NCBI GenBank assembly: GCA_947471365.1
Contig: CANIWQ010000018.1
Location: 1-35,345, forward strand
Direction: 5' to 3'
Length of the DNA: 35,345 nt
Source of the DNA: Gemmatimonadota bacterium
GTDB taxonomy: Bacteria > Gemmatimonadota > Gemmatimonadetes > Gemmatimonadales > Gemmatimonadaceae
Shown here piece by piece: positions 8,585 to 18,150 of this stretch. Position numbers and translations under genes: made by a program. The notes under the pieces are model-generated. The model was not told the origin of the DNA, made no database searches, and worked only from the letters and a program-made list of their open reading frames with translations. Numbering within the stretch: position 1 is the first letter of the stretch; each line of letters begins with the position of its first letter.

Positions 8585-9846
8585 AAACGTACGGCGACGC
8601 GCTCGACTTTTTGTTTGCGCGCACCACCGGCGTTTGGAAGCTTGGGTTGGAGCGGGTTGAGGGCTTTCTGCACCTGCTGGGCGACCCGCACCGCGACCTG
8701 CGCACGTTGCACGTGGCCGGCACCAATGGCAAAGGGAGCGTCTGCGCGACGCTCGAAGCGGCGCTTCGCGCCCGCGGCCTGCGCGTGGGAAAATACACGT
8801 CGCCGCACCTCGTCGACTTTCGTGAGCGGTTTTTGATTGACGGCGCTCCTGTGGAAGCGGAACGCATTGTCTCCTTTGTTGAGCAGTGGACGCCGGAAGT
8901 TGAACGACTCGGCGCCACGTTCTTTGAAGCGACGACCGCCATGGCGTTCACCTTCTTTGCGGAAGCGAAGGTGGATGTCGCGGTGATTGAGACCGGGCTT
9001 GGCGGGCGGCTCGATGCGAGCAATGTCGTGCAGCCGCTCGTGGCTGGTGTGACGAACATCGGCATTGACCATGTGGAGTATCTGGGCGGCACGCGCGAAG
9101 AAATCGCGGTGGAAAAAGCCGGAATATTCAAGCGGAACACGCCGGCAATTGTTGGTGAGCCCGAGGCGGAAATTCGGGCGTTGCTCTGCCGCGAGGCGGT
9201 GGCGCGCGGGGCGAGTCCGATACGCTGCGTATATGAGGACGGAGGCCCCAGCGATGTGCGGGTGACCGCCGAGGGGACCGACTTTACGCTGGGCGGGCAG
9301 CGCATTCGGACGCCGTTGGTGGGCGCCCATCAGGCCGCCAATGCCGCGGTGGCGATGGCCATGCTCGACGCCCTGCCGGACGACCTGCGGCCGTCGAACG
9401 CCGACCTGCACCGCGGCCTGTCGCAGGTGTTGCTCCCAGGGCGCTTTCAGCGCGTGGGGCGGTACCTGTTTGACGTGGCCCACAACCCAGACGGGGCGGC
9501 GACGCTGGCCCGTACGATGGAGGCGGTGCGGCCTCCGGGGCCCGTGGTGGCTGTCTTTAGCGTGCTGGCGGACAAAGACTGGCGGGGCATGCTGGACGTC
9601 CTCTCCGGCGTCGTAGACCACTTTGTGCTTACGCACTGCCCAACCGCCCCAGCCAGCCGCGCCTGGAATCTCCCAGAGGTGCTGGCTTATGCGCGGGAGC
9701 GAGGGGTGTCCGCCGAGGTGATCCGAGACTTTGACCGGGCGCTGGTGAGGGGGGAGGCGCAGGGGGCCACGGTGCTCATTACGGGGTCGTTTCACACCGT
9801 GGGCGATGCGATGGCTCGGCTGGAGGTAAACCCAACAGGCGGCTAG
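8569..9846 (+). CDS. folC: Bifunctional folylpolyglutamate synthase / dihydrofolate synthase
   Basis: A 425-residue Mur-ligase-type enzyme that adds glutamate to dihydropteroate and folates. The ATP-binding loop GTNGKGS is at residues 51-57. The folate/Mur signature YTSPHLVDFRERF and the metal-binding ETGLGGRLDASN stretch follow, with ITNIGIDH-type and C-terminal FDVAHNPDGA motifs. I chose the GTG at 8569, which overlaps the end of accD by 16 bases; no other start gives the conserved N-terminus. Whether it has one or both activities cannot be told from the sequence. The accD-folC order is common in bacteria. Confidence 0.95.
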   Translation: MGAELKTYGDALDFLFARTTGVWKLGLERVEGFLHLLGDPHRDLRTLHVAGTNGKGSVCATLEAALRARGLRVGKYTSPHLVDFRERFLIDGAPVEAERIVSFVEQWTPEVERLGATFFEATTAMAFTFFAEAKVDVAVIETGLGGRLDASNVVQPLVAGVTNIGIDHVEYLGGTREEIAVEKAGIFKRNTPAIVGEPEAEIRALLCREAVARGASPIRCVYEDGGPSDVRVTAEGTDFTLGGQRIRTPLVGAHQAANAAVAMAMLDALPDDLRPSNADLHRGLSQVLLPGRFQRVGRYLFDVAHNPDGAATLARTMEAVRPPGPVVAVFSVLADKDWRGMLDVLSGVVDHFVLTHCPTAPASRAWNLPEVLAYARERGVSAEVIRDFDRALVRGEAQGATVLITGSFHTVGDAMARLEVNPTGG

Positions 9847-9855
9847 ATTTCGGGC

Positions 9856-11226
9856 ATGTCTAGCGGGTCACTGCCCGGGTTCCGGGATTTCTATCCAGAC
9901 GAGTTCGCGCTCCGCGCCCATATCTTTGCGGCGTGGCGGGCGGTTGCCCATCGGTACGCCTTTGTGGAGTACGACGGGCCGCCCCTTGAACCGCTGGATT
10001 TGTATACCAAAAAGAGCGGCGACGAGATTGTCGGCCAGCTCTACAACTTCACCGACAAGGGCGATCGCGCGGTGGCGCTACGCCCAGAGATGACGCCGAC
10101 CTTTGCGCGGATGGTTGGAGCGCGCGCCAACGCTCTCCGGAAGCCGATCCGGTGGTTCTCCATCCCACAGCTGTTCCGCTACGAGCGCGCCCAACGGGGG
10201 CGCCTGCGGGAACACTTTCAGCTGAATGTGGACATCGTAGGGGAGCCCAGCGAACTGGCCGATGCTGAGCTGATTTGTGTGGCCGTGGACATCATGCGCG
10301 AACTCGGGCTCGGTCCGGACGACGTACGCGCGCGGGTGAGCGACCGCCAGTTGCTCAATGCCATTCTCGAGGAGATTGGCGTGACGGAGGGGCAGCTCAC
10401 GACGGTCTATGCCGTGCTCGATAAGATGGCGCGGCAGCCGCACGATATTTCGCGCACGAAGCTGGCCGATGCCGGGATGGTGCCGAAGCACGTGGACCGC
10501 GTGATGGAACTCGCCTCACTGGGATCGCTCGTGGAGTTGCGCGAAGCGTTTGGTGCGGCGCCGGCACTCGTGCCGCATCTCGACCGGTTTGCGCGGATGT
10601 TGGAGCATGCGCAGGCCCTTGGGGTGGGGGCGTGGATGGACCTCGACCTCACGATTGTGCGTGGCCTCGCCTATTACACCGGTAGCGTCTTTGAGTTGTT
10701 TGACGCGCGCGGCGAGTTGCGCGCGATTTGCGGTGGCGGTCGCTACGATAACCTGCTGGCCGCGCTGGGCGGCGTGAATTTGCCCGCGCTTGGGTTTGGC
10801 ATGGGTGACGTGGTGCTCGGCGAGTTGTTGAAAGAACGGAACCTGCTCCCCACGTTCAGTGGAACGCGGGCCGATTTGTATGTGGTGGGCGGCGACGGCG
10901 CGCTCGAGCATGGCATACAGGACGCGCTCACGTTGACGCGGCACTGTCGTGATGCGGGGTTCCGCGTGGACTACGCGCTCAATGCGGAGCGGTATTCGAC
11001 GCAGTCCACGCGCAACCAAGTGGATGCGGCGAAGAAGGGAGGGGCTCGGGCGGCGGTGTATTTTGAGCCCGGTGATCTGGTGGCCGTGCAGGGATTGCAT
11101 GGAAAAATGACGGAGGCGCCGCGCGGCACATTTGCCGCTGCGCCGCTCCTCGCGGGCGACGCGCACGCAATGGCCGCGTTCAAGCAGTGGTTTGACTCGA
11201 CGATTCCTCATCGCACCAACGACTGA
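9856..11226 (+). CDS. hisS: Histidyl-tRNA synthetase
   Basis: A 456-residue class II synthetase that charges tRNA-His. Recognisable motifs are [13 protein letters not shown] (RPE-x-T), motif 2 [16 protein letters not shown], histidine motif [14 protein letters not shown], the glycine-rich [15 protein letters not shown], and the motif 3 region [12 protein letters not shown]-terminal anticodon-binding domain follows ([12 protein letters not shown] onward). It starts 10 bases after folC and its TGA overlaps the next ATG by one base (TGATG), suggesting coupled translation with proS. Confidence 0.97.
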   Translation: MSSGSLPGFRDFYPDEFALRAHIFAAWRAVAHRYAFVEYDGPPLEPLDLYTKKSGDEIVGQLYNFTDKGDRAVALRPEMTPTFARMVGARANALRKPIRWFSIPQLFRYERAQRGRLREHFQLNVDIVGEPSELADAELICVAVDIMRELGLGPDDVRARVSDRQLLNAILEEIGVTEGQLTTVYAVLDKMARQPHDISRTKLADAGMVPKHVDRVMELASLGSLVELREAFGAAPALVPHLDRFARMLEHAQALGVGAWMDLDLTIVRGLAYYTGSVFELFDARGELRAICGGGRYDNLLAALGGVNLPALGFGMGDVVLGELLKERNLLPTFSGTRADLYVVGGDGALEHGIQDALTLTRHCRDAGFRVDYALNAERYSTQSTRNQVDAAKKGGARAAVYFEPGDLVAVQGLHGKMTEAPRGTFAAAPLLAGDAHAMAAFKQWFDSTIPHRTND

Positions 11227-12698
11227 TGGCTGACGACAAGAAGCTCACCACCCGCGCGGCGGATTTTAGCGCTTGGTACAACGAACTTGTACTTCGCGCC
11301 GAACTGGCCGACTATTCGCCCGTGAAGGGCTCGATGGTCATTCGCCCGAATGGCTATGGTATTTGGGAGCGCATGCAGCGCGCCCTCGACGACAAGTTCA
11401 AGGCAACGGGGCACCGGAACGCCTACTTTCCGCTCTTTATTCCGGAGAGCTTCCTCAAGAAGGAAGCGCAGCATGTGGAAGGCTTTGCCCCCGAGTGCGC
11501 GGTGGTGACGCACGGCGGCGGCAAGAAGCTGGAGGAGCCGCTCATTGTGCGCCCCACCAGCGAGACGATCGTGTACCATATGTTCGCGAAGTGGGTGCAG
11601 AGCTATCGCGACTTGCCGTTGCTGATTAACCAATGGGCGAATGTGGTGCGCTGGGAAATGCGCACGCGCCTCTTCCTGCGCACGCTCGAGTTCTTGTGGC
11701 AGGAAGGGCACACGGCGCACGCCACGCACGATGAAGCGGAGGAAGAGACGCGCCGCATGCTTGGCGTGTATCGCGATTTCATGGAAGGATGGATGGCCAT
11801 GCCGGTGGTGACGGGGCAGAAGTCGGAGAGCGAGAAGTTTGCCGGCGCGCTGCGTACGTATTCCTGCGAAGCGATGATGCAAGACAATAAGGCGCTGCAG
11901 GCGGGCACGTCGCACAATCTTGGGCAGAACTTTGCCAAGGCCTTTGAGCTGCAGTTCCAGACCGAAGCCGGTGGGCTCGACTTCGCCTGGAACACGAGCT
12001 GGGGCGTGAGCACGCGCATGGTCGGCGGGCTCGTGATGACGCATGGTGATGACAACGGTCTGGTGACGCCGCCGAAACTCGCCCCGATTGAAGTCGTGAT
12101 TGTCCCGATCTGGAAGAGCGACGAAGAGCGCGGCCGCATGACTGATGCGGCCTACGCACTGCGGAACGAACTCCAGTCGTGGACGGGGCGCGGCACGCAT
12201 GATCCGCTGCGCGTGCATGTGGACGCGCGCGAAGGGGTGAAGCCGGGCGCCAAGTATTACGAGTGGGAGATGCAGGGCGTTCCGCTGCGGCTCGAACTTG
12301 GGCCGAAGGATCTCGAAAAGCAGTCGGTGTTCTCGGCGCGCCGCGACACGCGCGCCAAGGCGCCGATTCCGATGGCGGGCGTGTGTGAGGGCGTTGCGGC
12401 GATTCTCGAGACGATGCAGCGCGAGCTGTTTGACGCCGCCAAGGCGCGACGCGAAGCCAATAGCTATCGTGGGCCGATTACATATGATCGCTTCAAGGAA
12501 ATTATGGAAGGGCCCGGCGGCTTTGTGTACGCGGGCTGGAACGGTGATCCGGCGGTGGAAGCGCAGGTAAAGGAAGAAACCAAGGCGACGATCCGCGTGA
12601 TTCCCGATGCCGAGTTCCGTTCGCCCGATGCGCCCACGACGTGCATGGTCACGGGTCAGCCCGCCAAGTACGAGGTCGTGTGGGCGAAAGCGTACTAA
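11226..12698 (+). CDS. proS: Prolyl-tRNA synthetase, short (archaeal/eukaryote-like) form
   Basis: A 490-residue class II synthetase that charges tRNA-Pro. It has the short architecture without the editing insertion found in E. coli-type enzymes. Motifs include [17 protein letters not shown] (motif 1 region), [18 protein letters not shown], motif 2 [29 protein letters not shown], and a late motif 3 region [20 protein letters not shown]. The C-terminus ends in Tyr, as in the archaeal/eukaryotic-type family, but the zinc-binding cluster seems reduced: only one Cys is visible in the terminal [15 protein letters not shown] stretch. The start codon overlaps the hisS stop; the end overlaps the lysA start by 19 bases. 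Confidence 0.96.
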   Translation: MADDKKLTTRAADFSAWYNELVLRAELADYSPVKGSMVIRPNGYGIWERMQRALDDKFKATGHRNAYFPLFIPESFLKKEAQHVEGFAPECAVVTHGGGKKLEEPLIVRPTSETIVYHMFAKWVQSYRDLPLLINQWANVVRWEMRTRLFLRTLEFLWQEGHTAHATHDEAEEETRRMLGVYRDFMEGWMAMPVVTGQKSESEKFAGALRTYSCEAMMQDNKALQAGTSHNLGQNFAKAFELQFQTEAGGLDFAWNTSWGVSTRMVGGLVMTHGDDNGLVTPPKLAPIEVVIVPIWKSDEERGRMTDAAYALRNELQSWTGRGTHDPLRVHVDAREGVKPGAKYYEWEMQGVPLRLELGPKDLEKQSVFSARRDTRAKAPIPMAGVCEGVAAILETMQRELFDAAKARREANSYRGPITYDRFKEIMEGPGGFVYAGWNGDPAVEAQVKEETKATIRVIPDAEFRSPDAPTTCMVTGQPAKYEVVWAKAY

Positions 12699-13963
12699 CT
12701 CAGGCCTTCGCCCGGAGAGCGGGCGGGGTGCACTGTGAGGAGGTGCTGGCGGAGCGCATTGCGCGCGAAGCCGGCACGCCGGCGTTTGTGTATAGCGCCG
12801 CGGTGATTCGTGACCGCTACCGCAAGTTGGACGCGGCACTCGCGGGCGTTCCGCATCGCATTCACTACAGCCTCAAGGCCAACTCGAATCGCGGCATTCT
12901 GACGTTGCTTCGCGAGCTAGGCTCGGGCGTGGATGTGGTGAGCGGCGGCGAGTTGTTTCGCGCGTTGCACGCGGGCTTTGGCGCGCAGGATATCATCTTT
13001 GGCGGCGTCGGGAAGACGGCCAAAGAGCTGAGCGAGGCGTTACAGGCTGGCATCAAGATGATCAACGTGGAGTCTGAGGCGGAGCTGTTGCTGCTCGATC
13101 GCATAGCGGGCGAACAGGGGGTGCAGGCGCCCGTGGGGCTCCGTATCAATCCCGAGGTCGCGGTGGCGACGCGGCACGAGTATATCGCGACGGGCGCCAA
13201 GGGGCATAAGTTCGGGATTCCGTACGAGGAGGCTGCGGCCGTCATCGCGACCGCTGTCTCGTTGCGCCATGTGGCGGTCGTTGGACTCGATATGCACGTC
13301 GGGTCGCAACTGCAGTCGTTTGAGCCGTACCGGCATGGGATTGAACGGCTGGCGAGTCTGGCGTCGCAGGCGCGCGCCCTTGGCGCGCCGCTCAAGTATG
13401 TGGATATCGGCGGCGGGTTACCGGTGGCATATGGCGACGGTGACGCCGACCCTGATCTTGAGGCGTGGCAACGTGTGGTGATCCCCGCGGTGCGCGAGAT
13501 CGGGGCGGAGCTCCTGGTGGAGCCCGGTCGTTTTTTTGCGGCCGCGAGCGGCGTGTTATTGGCGCGCGTCTTGTATCGAAAGAAAAGCGGCGGCAAAGAC
13601 TACGTGATTTGCGATGCGGGGATGACGGAATTGCTGCGGCCTTCGCACTACGATGCCTATCATTTTATTGAGACGGCTGGTGATCGGGCTGGGCGAGCCC
13701 GTGTCGATGTGGTGGGCCCGGTGTGCGAGAGCGGGGATTTTCTTGCCCTCGATCGGGAGATGGAGGATGCACAGCCGGGGGATCTGCTCGTGATCCACAC
13801 TGCCGGTGCCTATGGCTATGTGATGAGTTCGACGTATAACTCCCGCGCTCGTGCCGCCGAGGTGATGGTGGACGGGCACCGCTTTGCCGTGGTGACGGCT
13901 CGCGAACATTACGAGGATCTGGTGCGCCTCGAGCACGAGGACCCAGACTGGAGGGATGCCTGA
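12680..13963 (+). CDS. lysA: Diaminopimelate decarboxylase
   Basis: A PLP enzyme of about 427 residues that turns meso-diaminopimelate into lysine, the last step of lysine synthesis. The PLP lysine is in HYSLKANSN (Lys66); other fold type III signatures are [44 protein letters not shown] and [15 protein letters not shown] chose GTG 12680 because a GAGG lies four bases upstream and because the protein then starts as the family does ([17 protein letters not shown]). This puts the start inside proS. The frame is open further upstream, and a GTG near 12728 would be too short. Its TGA overlaps the next ATG (TGATG). Confidence 0.93.
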   Translation: MGESVLTQAFARRAGGVHCEEVLAERIAREAGTPAFVYSAAVIRDRYRKLDAALAGVPHRIHYSLKANSNRGILTLLRELGSGVDVVSGGELFRALHAGFGAQDIIFGGVGKTAKELSEALQAGIKMINVESEAELLLLDRIAGEQGVQAPVGLRINPEVAVATRHEYIATGAKGHKFGIPYEEAAAVIATAVSLRHVAVVGLDMHVGSQLQSFEPYRHGIERLASLASQARALGAPLKYVDIGGGLPVAYGDGDADPDLEAWQRVVIPAVREIGAELLVEPGRFFAAASGVLLARVLYRKKSGGKDYVICDAGMTELLRPSHYDAYHFIETAGDRAGRARVDVVGPVCESGDFLALDREMEDAQPGDLLVIHTAGAYGYVMSSTYNSRARAAEVMVDGHRFAVVTAREHYEDLVRLEHEDPDWRDA

Positions 13964-14472
13964 TGCTCATCGGATTAATCTCGGATACGCATGATCGGGT
14001 GCCGGCCGTGGCCGAGTTACTCAACCAGATGGTGGAGCGCGGCGTCGGCATGGTCCTGCACGCCGGGGATTACTGCTCCCCATTTGCGCTCAAGCCGTTT
14101 CAGGATGCGAATGTGGCGCTGGCTGGCGTCTTTGGGCGAAACGACGGTGACCCCGAGGGGCTTCGCGCGTTCGCCGCGCAGGGGATGGGGCTCGAGCTTT
14201 TTGAGTCGCCGCACAGCCTCACCATTGGCGAGCACAAGATTCTCCTCGTGCACGACATTGGCGACGTGGCCGCGCGGTCGGTGAAGGCGCACCACGTGGT
14301 GGTGCACGGCAACGAGCACCAGCAGTCCATGAAGACGCGCGGGGACACCCTGATCATCAACCCGGGCGAAGCGTGCGGGTGGATTCACGGCGCTCCAACG
14401 GCAGCGGTGCTCGATCTCGACAGCAAGCACGTGGAATTCATCAAGTTGTCCGACCCGAAATGGCAGGTGTAA
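13963..14472 (+). CDS. YfcE/MJ0936-type calcineurin-like metallophosphoesterase
   Basis: A 169-residue single-domain phosphodiesterase of the small YfcE/MJ0936 family, which hydrolyses phosphodiesters with two metal ions. Metal motifs seen are SDTHD at the N-terminus, HAGDYC, FGRNDGD (the GN[D/H] motif) and a terminal VVHGNEHQQ followed by INPGEACGW, which is a family hallmark. Two sites differ from the textbook pattern: the 'GHTH' motif reads GNEH and the 'HG' after the central strand reads HD. Either the metal shell is altered or these are tolerated variants. The physiological substrate is unknown. Both ends overlap neighbours by one base (TGATG with lysA, TAATG with guaA). Confidence 0.9.
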   Translation: MLIGLISDTHDRVPAVAELLNQMVERGVGMVLHAGDYCSPFALKPFQDANVALAGVFGRNDGDPEGLRAFAAQGMGLELFESPHSLTIGEHKILLVHDIGDVAARSVKAHHVVVHGNEHQQSMKTRGDTLIINPGEACGWIHGAPTAAVLDLDSKHVEFIKLSDPKWQV

Positions 14473-16016
14473 TGAGTTCGCGTATCCTGATTCTTGATTG
14501 CGGGTCGCAGTTCACGCAGCTCATTGCGCGGAGGGTGCGCGAAGCGCGCGTGTACTCGGAGATTCATCCCACCACGCGGTCGCTGCAGTGGATTCGCGAC
14601 TGGAAGCCCACGGGGATTATTCTGAGTGGTGGCCCGAACTCGGTCACGGACGAGGGCGCGCCCACGTTTGACCGAGCGATTCTCGATGTGGCGCCGGTGC
14701 TTGGCGTCTGCTATGGACTGCAGTGGATCACGCACACCGAAGGCGGTACGGTCGTCGCCGGCGGTGGTCGCGAGTATGGTCGCGCAGAAATCACGGTGGA
14801 GGAGCCGTCGGGCATGTTCGCCGGCTTCAGCAGGGGCGAGCGCACCACCGTCTGGATGAGCCACGGCGACCATGTAGAGACGCCGCCGCCAGGGTACGTG
14901 CGCACGGCGGGGAGTGCCGGCAATGTGGTGGCCGGCATTCGACACGCCACGAAGCCCATTCACGCGATTCAGTTTCACTCCGAAGTGGCGCATACCGTGC
15001 GTGGCGCCGAGATCATTGCGAATTTTTTGTTTGGCGTATGCAAGGCGGAGCCCGATTGGACGCCAGGGTCGTTTATCGACCACGAGATCGCCAAGATTCG
15101 GGCGCTCGTTGGCACCAAGAAGGTGATCTGCGGCCTCTCGGGCGGCGTCGATAGTTCCGTGGCGGCGGCGCTGGTTCACCGCGCCATTGGCGATCAACTC
15201 ACCTGCGTCTTTGTGGATACCGGGCTCCTGCGTCTACACGAGCGCGAGCAGGTGGAACGCACCATGGGGCAGCACCTCGGCATCAAGCTCGTCACGGTGC
15301 GCGCCGAGGATCGCTTTTTGAAGGCGCTCGCGGGCGAGGGCGATCCGGAAAAGAAACGTAAGGCTATCGGCCACGCGTTTATTGACGTGTTTGAAGAAGC
15401 GACCGCCGAAGCCGGCGAGCATGCCGAGTTCTTGGTGCAGGGCACGCTGTACCCTGATGTGATTGAGAGCGTGAGCGCCAAGGGCGGCCCCAGCGCGACA
15501 ATCAAGACGCACCACAACGTGGGCGGTCTCAAGCCGGACATGAAATTCAAGCTCATTGAGCCGTTGCGTGAGCTGTTCAAAGATGAAGTGCGCAATGTGG
15601 GGCGCGAGCTCGGACTCCCAGAGGAGATGGTGGGGCGTCATCCGTTCCCAGGGCCAGGGCTCGCGATTCGCGTGCTCGGCGAAGTGACGGAGGAACGGCT
15701 CGACACGTTGCGTAAGGCCGATGCGATTTACCTCGAAGAGATTCGCAGTGCCGGCTTGTATAACGACATCTGGCAGGCCTTTGCGGTCTTTCTCCCCATT
15801 CGCTCGGTGGGGGTGATGGGCGACGGTCGCACCTACGAGTATGTGATTGCGCTGCGTGCAGTCACGAGTACGGACGGTATGACCGCGGACTGGTACTCGT
15901 TCCCGCACGAAGTGCTGGCGCGGATGTCGAACCGCATTATCAATGAAGTGAAGGGTGTGAACCGCGTGGTGTACGACATCAGTTCCAAGCCGCCGGCCAC
16001 CATCGAGTGGGAGTAG
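14472..16016 (+). CDS. guaA: GMP synthase (glutamine-hydrolysing)
   Basis: A 514-residue two-domain enzyme that converts XMP to GMP. The N-terminal class I glutamine amidotransferase has GVCYGLQ with nucleophile Cys80 and the catalytic His-x-Glu in QFHSEVAHT. The ATP pyrophosphatase domain has the P-loop SGGVDS (223-228). The C-terminal dimerisation domain has [14 protein letters not shown] and ends KPPATIEWE, the conserved GuaA terminus. The ATG at 14472 overlaps the preceding stop by one base (TAATG); an upstream extension in the same frame is only a shadow of the phosphoesterase gene. Length matches the family. Confidence 0.97.
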   Translation: MSSRILILDCGSQFTQLIARRVREARVYSEIHPTTRSLQWIRDWKPTGIILSGGPNSVTDEGAPTFDRAILDVAPVLGVCYGLQWITHTEGGTVVAGGGREYGRAEITVEEPSGMFAGFSRGERTTVWMSHGDHVETPPPGYVRTAGSAGNVVAGIRHATKPIHAIQFHSEVAHTVRGAEIIANFLFGVCKAEPDWTPGSFIDHEIAKIRALVGTKKVICGLSGGVDSSVAAALVHRAIGDQLTCVFVDTGLLRLHEREQVERTMGQHLGIKLVTVRAEDRFLKALAGEGDPEKKRKAIGHAFIDVFEEATAEAGEHAEFLVQGTLYPDVIESVSAKGGPSATIKTHHNVGGLKPDMKFKLIEPLRELFKDEVRNVGRELGLPEEMVGRHPFPGPGLAIRVLGEVTEERLDTLRKADAIYLEEIRSAGLYNDIWQAFAVFLPIRSVGVMGDGRTYEYVIALRAVTSTDGMTADWYSFPHEVLARMSNRIINEVKGVNRVVYDISSKPPATIEWE

Positions 16017-16024
16017 AGGCGTAG

Positions 16025-17389
16025 ATGCTGCCCCTCGCGCAGCTCCGCCCGACGAGCGGTGAACTGCGCGAGATGCTGCGGCTCGCGTGGCCGATCGTGC
16101 TCGCACAGGTCGGCGTGATGATGATGGGCGTGGTGGACACCGCGATGGTGGGGCGCGTGTCGCCCGACGCCATTGCCGCGGTGGCGCTTGCGCATATCTA
16201 CTGGACGAACCTGTTCCTCTTTGGGATGGGACTCCTGCTGGTGCTCGATCCGATTGTGTCGCAAGCGGTGGGTGCGAACAACAGCGTGGGCGTGGCGCGC
16301 GGTGTGCAGCGCGGCGTGATCATGGCCGTCGTGCTCAGTGTGCTGATGTCAGTGGCGATGTGGCCGGTGGAGCCGTTCTTTCGATCGCTGCATCAGCCGG
16401 ATGGCGTGGTGCCGATCACCGCGAGTGTGATTCACTGGCTGATTCTTGGCGTATTGCCGTCGTTTTTGTTTGTGGTCTTCCGGCAGTCATTGCAGGCGAT
16501 GGGCACGGCGCGCGCGATTGTCGTGTCGATTGTGGTGGCGAATGTGCTGAACGTGGTGCTGAACTGGGTGTTGATCTACGGACACTGGGGCGCACCCGCG
16601 CTTGGCCCCGCCGGATCGGCGATTGCGACGGTCATCAGCCGCTGGGTGACACTGGCAATTATTCTCGCAGGCGGATGGTCGCATTTGCGGCCCACACTAC
16701 GCCCTTGGTTGCCCGAGAGCTTCGCGCCGAAGCCCATGCTGCGCATGCTCGCGATTGGACTCCCCGTGGCCTTCCAGCAGTGGCTGGAGATGGCGGTGTT
16801 TTCGATGGGCGGGTTGGTGATCGGGACCTTCGGCGCCGTGCAGCTCGCGGGTCACGAGATTGTGCTGAACCTCGCGTCGATCACCTTTATGGTTCCGGTG
16901 GGCGTCGGCGCGGCGGCGGCGGCAATGGTCGGGCGGGCGATTGGGCGGGATGACGTCTCAGCGGCGCGACGCGACGCGGTGGCTGCGCTCGCCGTTGGGA
17001 CCGCGTTTATGGCTCTAGCGATGCTCGCGTTTATGCTGCTCCCGGGTCTCATCGCCAGCGGTTTTGCTGCCGACGCGGGCACCGTGGCGATGGCCGCATC
17101 GCTCCTTCCCATTGCCGGACTCTTTCAGGTGTTCGACGGCATCCAGTGCGTGTCGGCGGGCATTCTTCGCGGCACGGGAGACACGCGTGTGCCGATGCTA
17201 TTGCACCTCGGCGGCTTCTGGGGAGTTGGAATCCCGCTCGGACTTGCGCTCTCGCTCTGGGCGGGGATGGGCCCGGCGGGAATCTGGTGGGGCTACGTCG
17301 GGAGCCTCATCGCCGTCGCGTTCCTGCAACTGAGCCGCGTGCGCTGGCGGCTGATGCAGGACATCAAACGACTACACATCGAGCACTAG
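16025..17389 (+). CDS. MATE-family multidrug/toxin exporter
   Basis: A 454-residue integral membrane protein with about 12 helices in two homologous halves, typical of MATE (DinF/NorM-like) efflux proteins that expel cationic compounds using Na+ or H+. Signatures are the opening LAWPIVLAQVGVMMMGVVDTAMVG, where the 'D-T-x-M-V-G' element is diagnostic, an internal LNVVLNWVLIYG block, and the start of the second half at GLPVAFQQWLEMAVFSMGGL. The substrate is unknown. It starts nine bases after guaA and closes the long plus-strand run. Its stop overlaps the convergent creatininase-family gene through a shared CTAG, and no terminator hairpin is evident there. Confidence 0.93.
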   Translation: MLPLAQLRPTSGELREMLRLAWPIVLAQVGVMMMGVVDTAMVGRVSPDAIAAVALAHIYWTNLFLFGMGLLLVLDPIVSQAVGANNSVGVARGVQRGVIMAVVLSVLMSVAMWPVEPFFRSLHQPDGVVPITASVIHWLILGVLPSFLFVVFRQSLQAMGTARAIVVSIVVANVLNVVLNWVLIYGHWGAPALGPAGSAIATVISRWVTLAIILAGGWSHLRPTLRPWLPESFAPKPMLRMLAIGLPVAFQQWLEMAVFSMGGLVIGTFGAVQLAGHEIVLNLASITFMVPVGVGAAAAAMVGRAIGRDDVSAARRDAVAALAVGTAFMALAMLAFMLLPGLIASGFAADAGTVAMAASLLPIAGLFQVFDGIQCVSAGILRGTGDTRVPMLLHLGGFWGVGIPLGLALSLWAGMGPAGIWWGYVGSLIAVAFLQLSRVRWRLMQDIKRLHIEH

Positions 17390-18150
17390 GCGTACGGCGC
17401 GGCGGGGTCGAGAGCGGCGAGTTCGGTGAAATAGTCCGCGATCTGCTCGCACACCAAGTCGAAGAAGCGCGCGCCTTTCTCCGCCGTGGCAGCCGCGGGA
17501 TTTCCGATGCCGGTGTCGGCGCTGACCTTGGTCCATTGGCGCGGCGCCCAAGCCCATCCTTCGCGAATCCCGCGGAGCTTGGACTTCTTCTCCGCGCCAT
17601 CGCCGGCGCTGCTCAACGGGCGCACGAGATCGGCCGCGATGTGTTGCATCACGCTCGTCTCCAATTCGCCTGCGTGATCGCCGAGGTCGGCGAAGTGCCC
17701 CTTCGGATCCACGACCTTGTACCAGTTGATCGTCGAGAGAAAGACGCGCGTGCGCGGCTGTAATTCACGAATGATCTGTTTGAAATCATTGCCGCCGTGG
17801 CCGTTGACGATTACCAATTTTTGAATTCCCTGTACCGCCAGCGCCGAACAGATATCGGCGAGCACCGCAGCCTGCGTGGACGGGTTCATGTTGATGCAGA
17901 GTGGAATGTCGAGCTGCCCCGTGTTCACGCCGAACGGAATGCAGGGGAGGACAATCGCTCTGGTGCCCCGCTCCCAGGCGCGGCGGGCGGCTTCGGCGGC
18001 GACGGCATCACTCTGGATGTTGTCGGTGGCGTACGGGAGGTGGTAGTTATGCGCTTCCGTGGCGCCCCACGGAAGCACGGCGACGCTGTAGGCGGTGCCG
18101 CGCACCTCAGCCCATGTTGTTTCGGCGAGAATCCAGGGACGTGCGCTCAT
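17386..18150 (-). CDS. Creatininase-family metal-dependent amidohydrolase
   Basis: A 254-residue protein of the creatininase family, whose members hydrolyse cyclic amides or formamides (creatinine, MftE peptides, FAPy intermediates). The binuclear metal site is visible: GATEAHNYHLPYATD (Glu32, His34, Asp43), VNGHGGND (His118) and GDHAGELETS (His159, Glu162, Glu164). There is no signal peptide, so it acts in the cytoplasm. True creatininase activity is not implied. It is the second gene of a two-gene operon: its ATG overlaps the stop of the upstream aspartoacylase-like gene (ATGA). The 3' end meets the MATE gene tail to tail, overlapping by four bases. Confidence 0.9.
   Translation of the reverse strand: MSARPWILAETTWAEVRGTAYSVAVLPWGATEAHNYHLPYATDNIQSDAVAAEAARRAWERGTRAIVLPCIPFGVNTGQLDIPLCINMNPSTQAAVLADICSALAVQGIQKLVIVNGHGGNDFKQIIRELQPRTRVFLSTINWYKVVDPKGHFADLGDHAGELETSVMQHIAADLVRPLSSAGDGAEKKSKLRGIREGWAWAPRQWTKVSADTGIGNPAAATAEKGARFFDLVCEQIADYFTELAALDPAAPYA

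Noticed and set aside
11208-12839. 543-codon minus-strand open frame opposite proS
   Set aside because: The composition is typical of a shadow frame, it has no motifs, and it lies fully across a confident synthetase gene.
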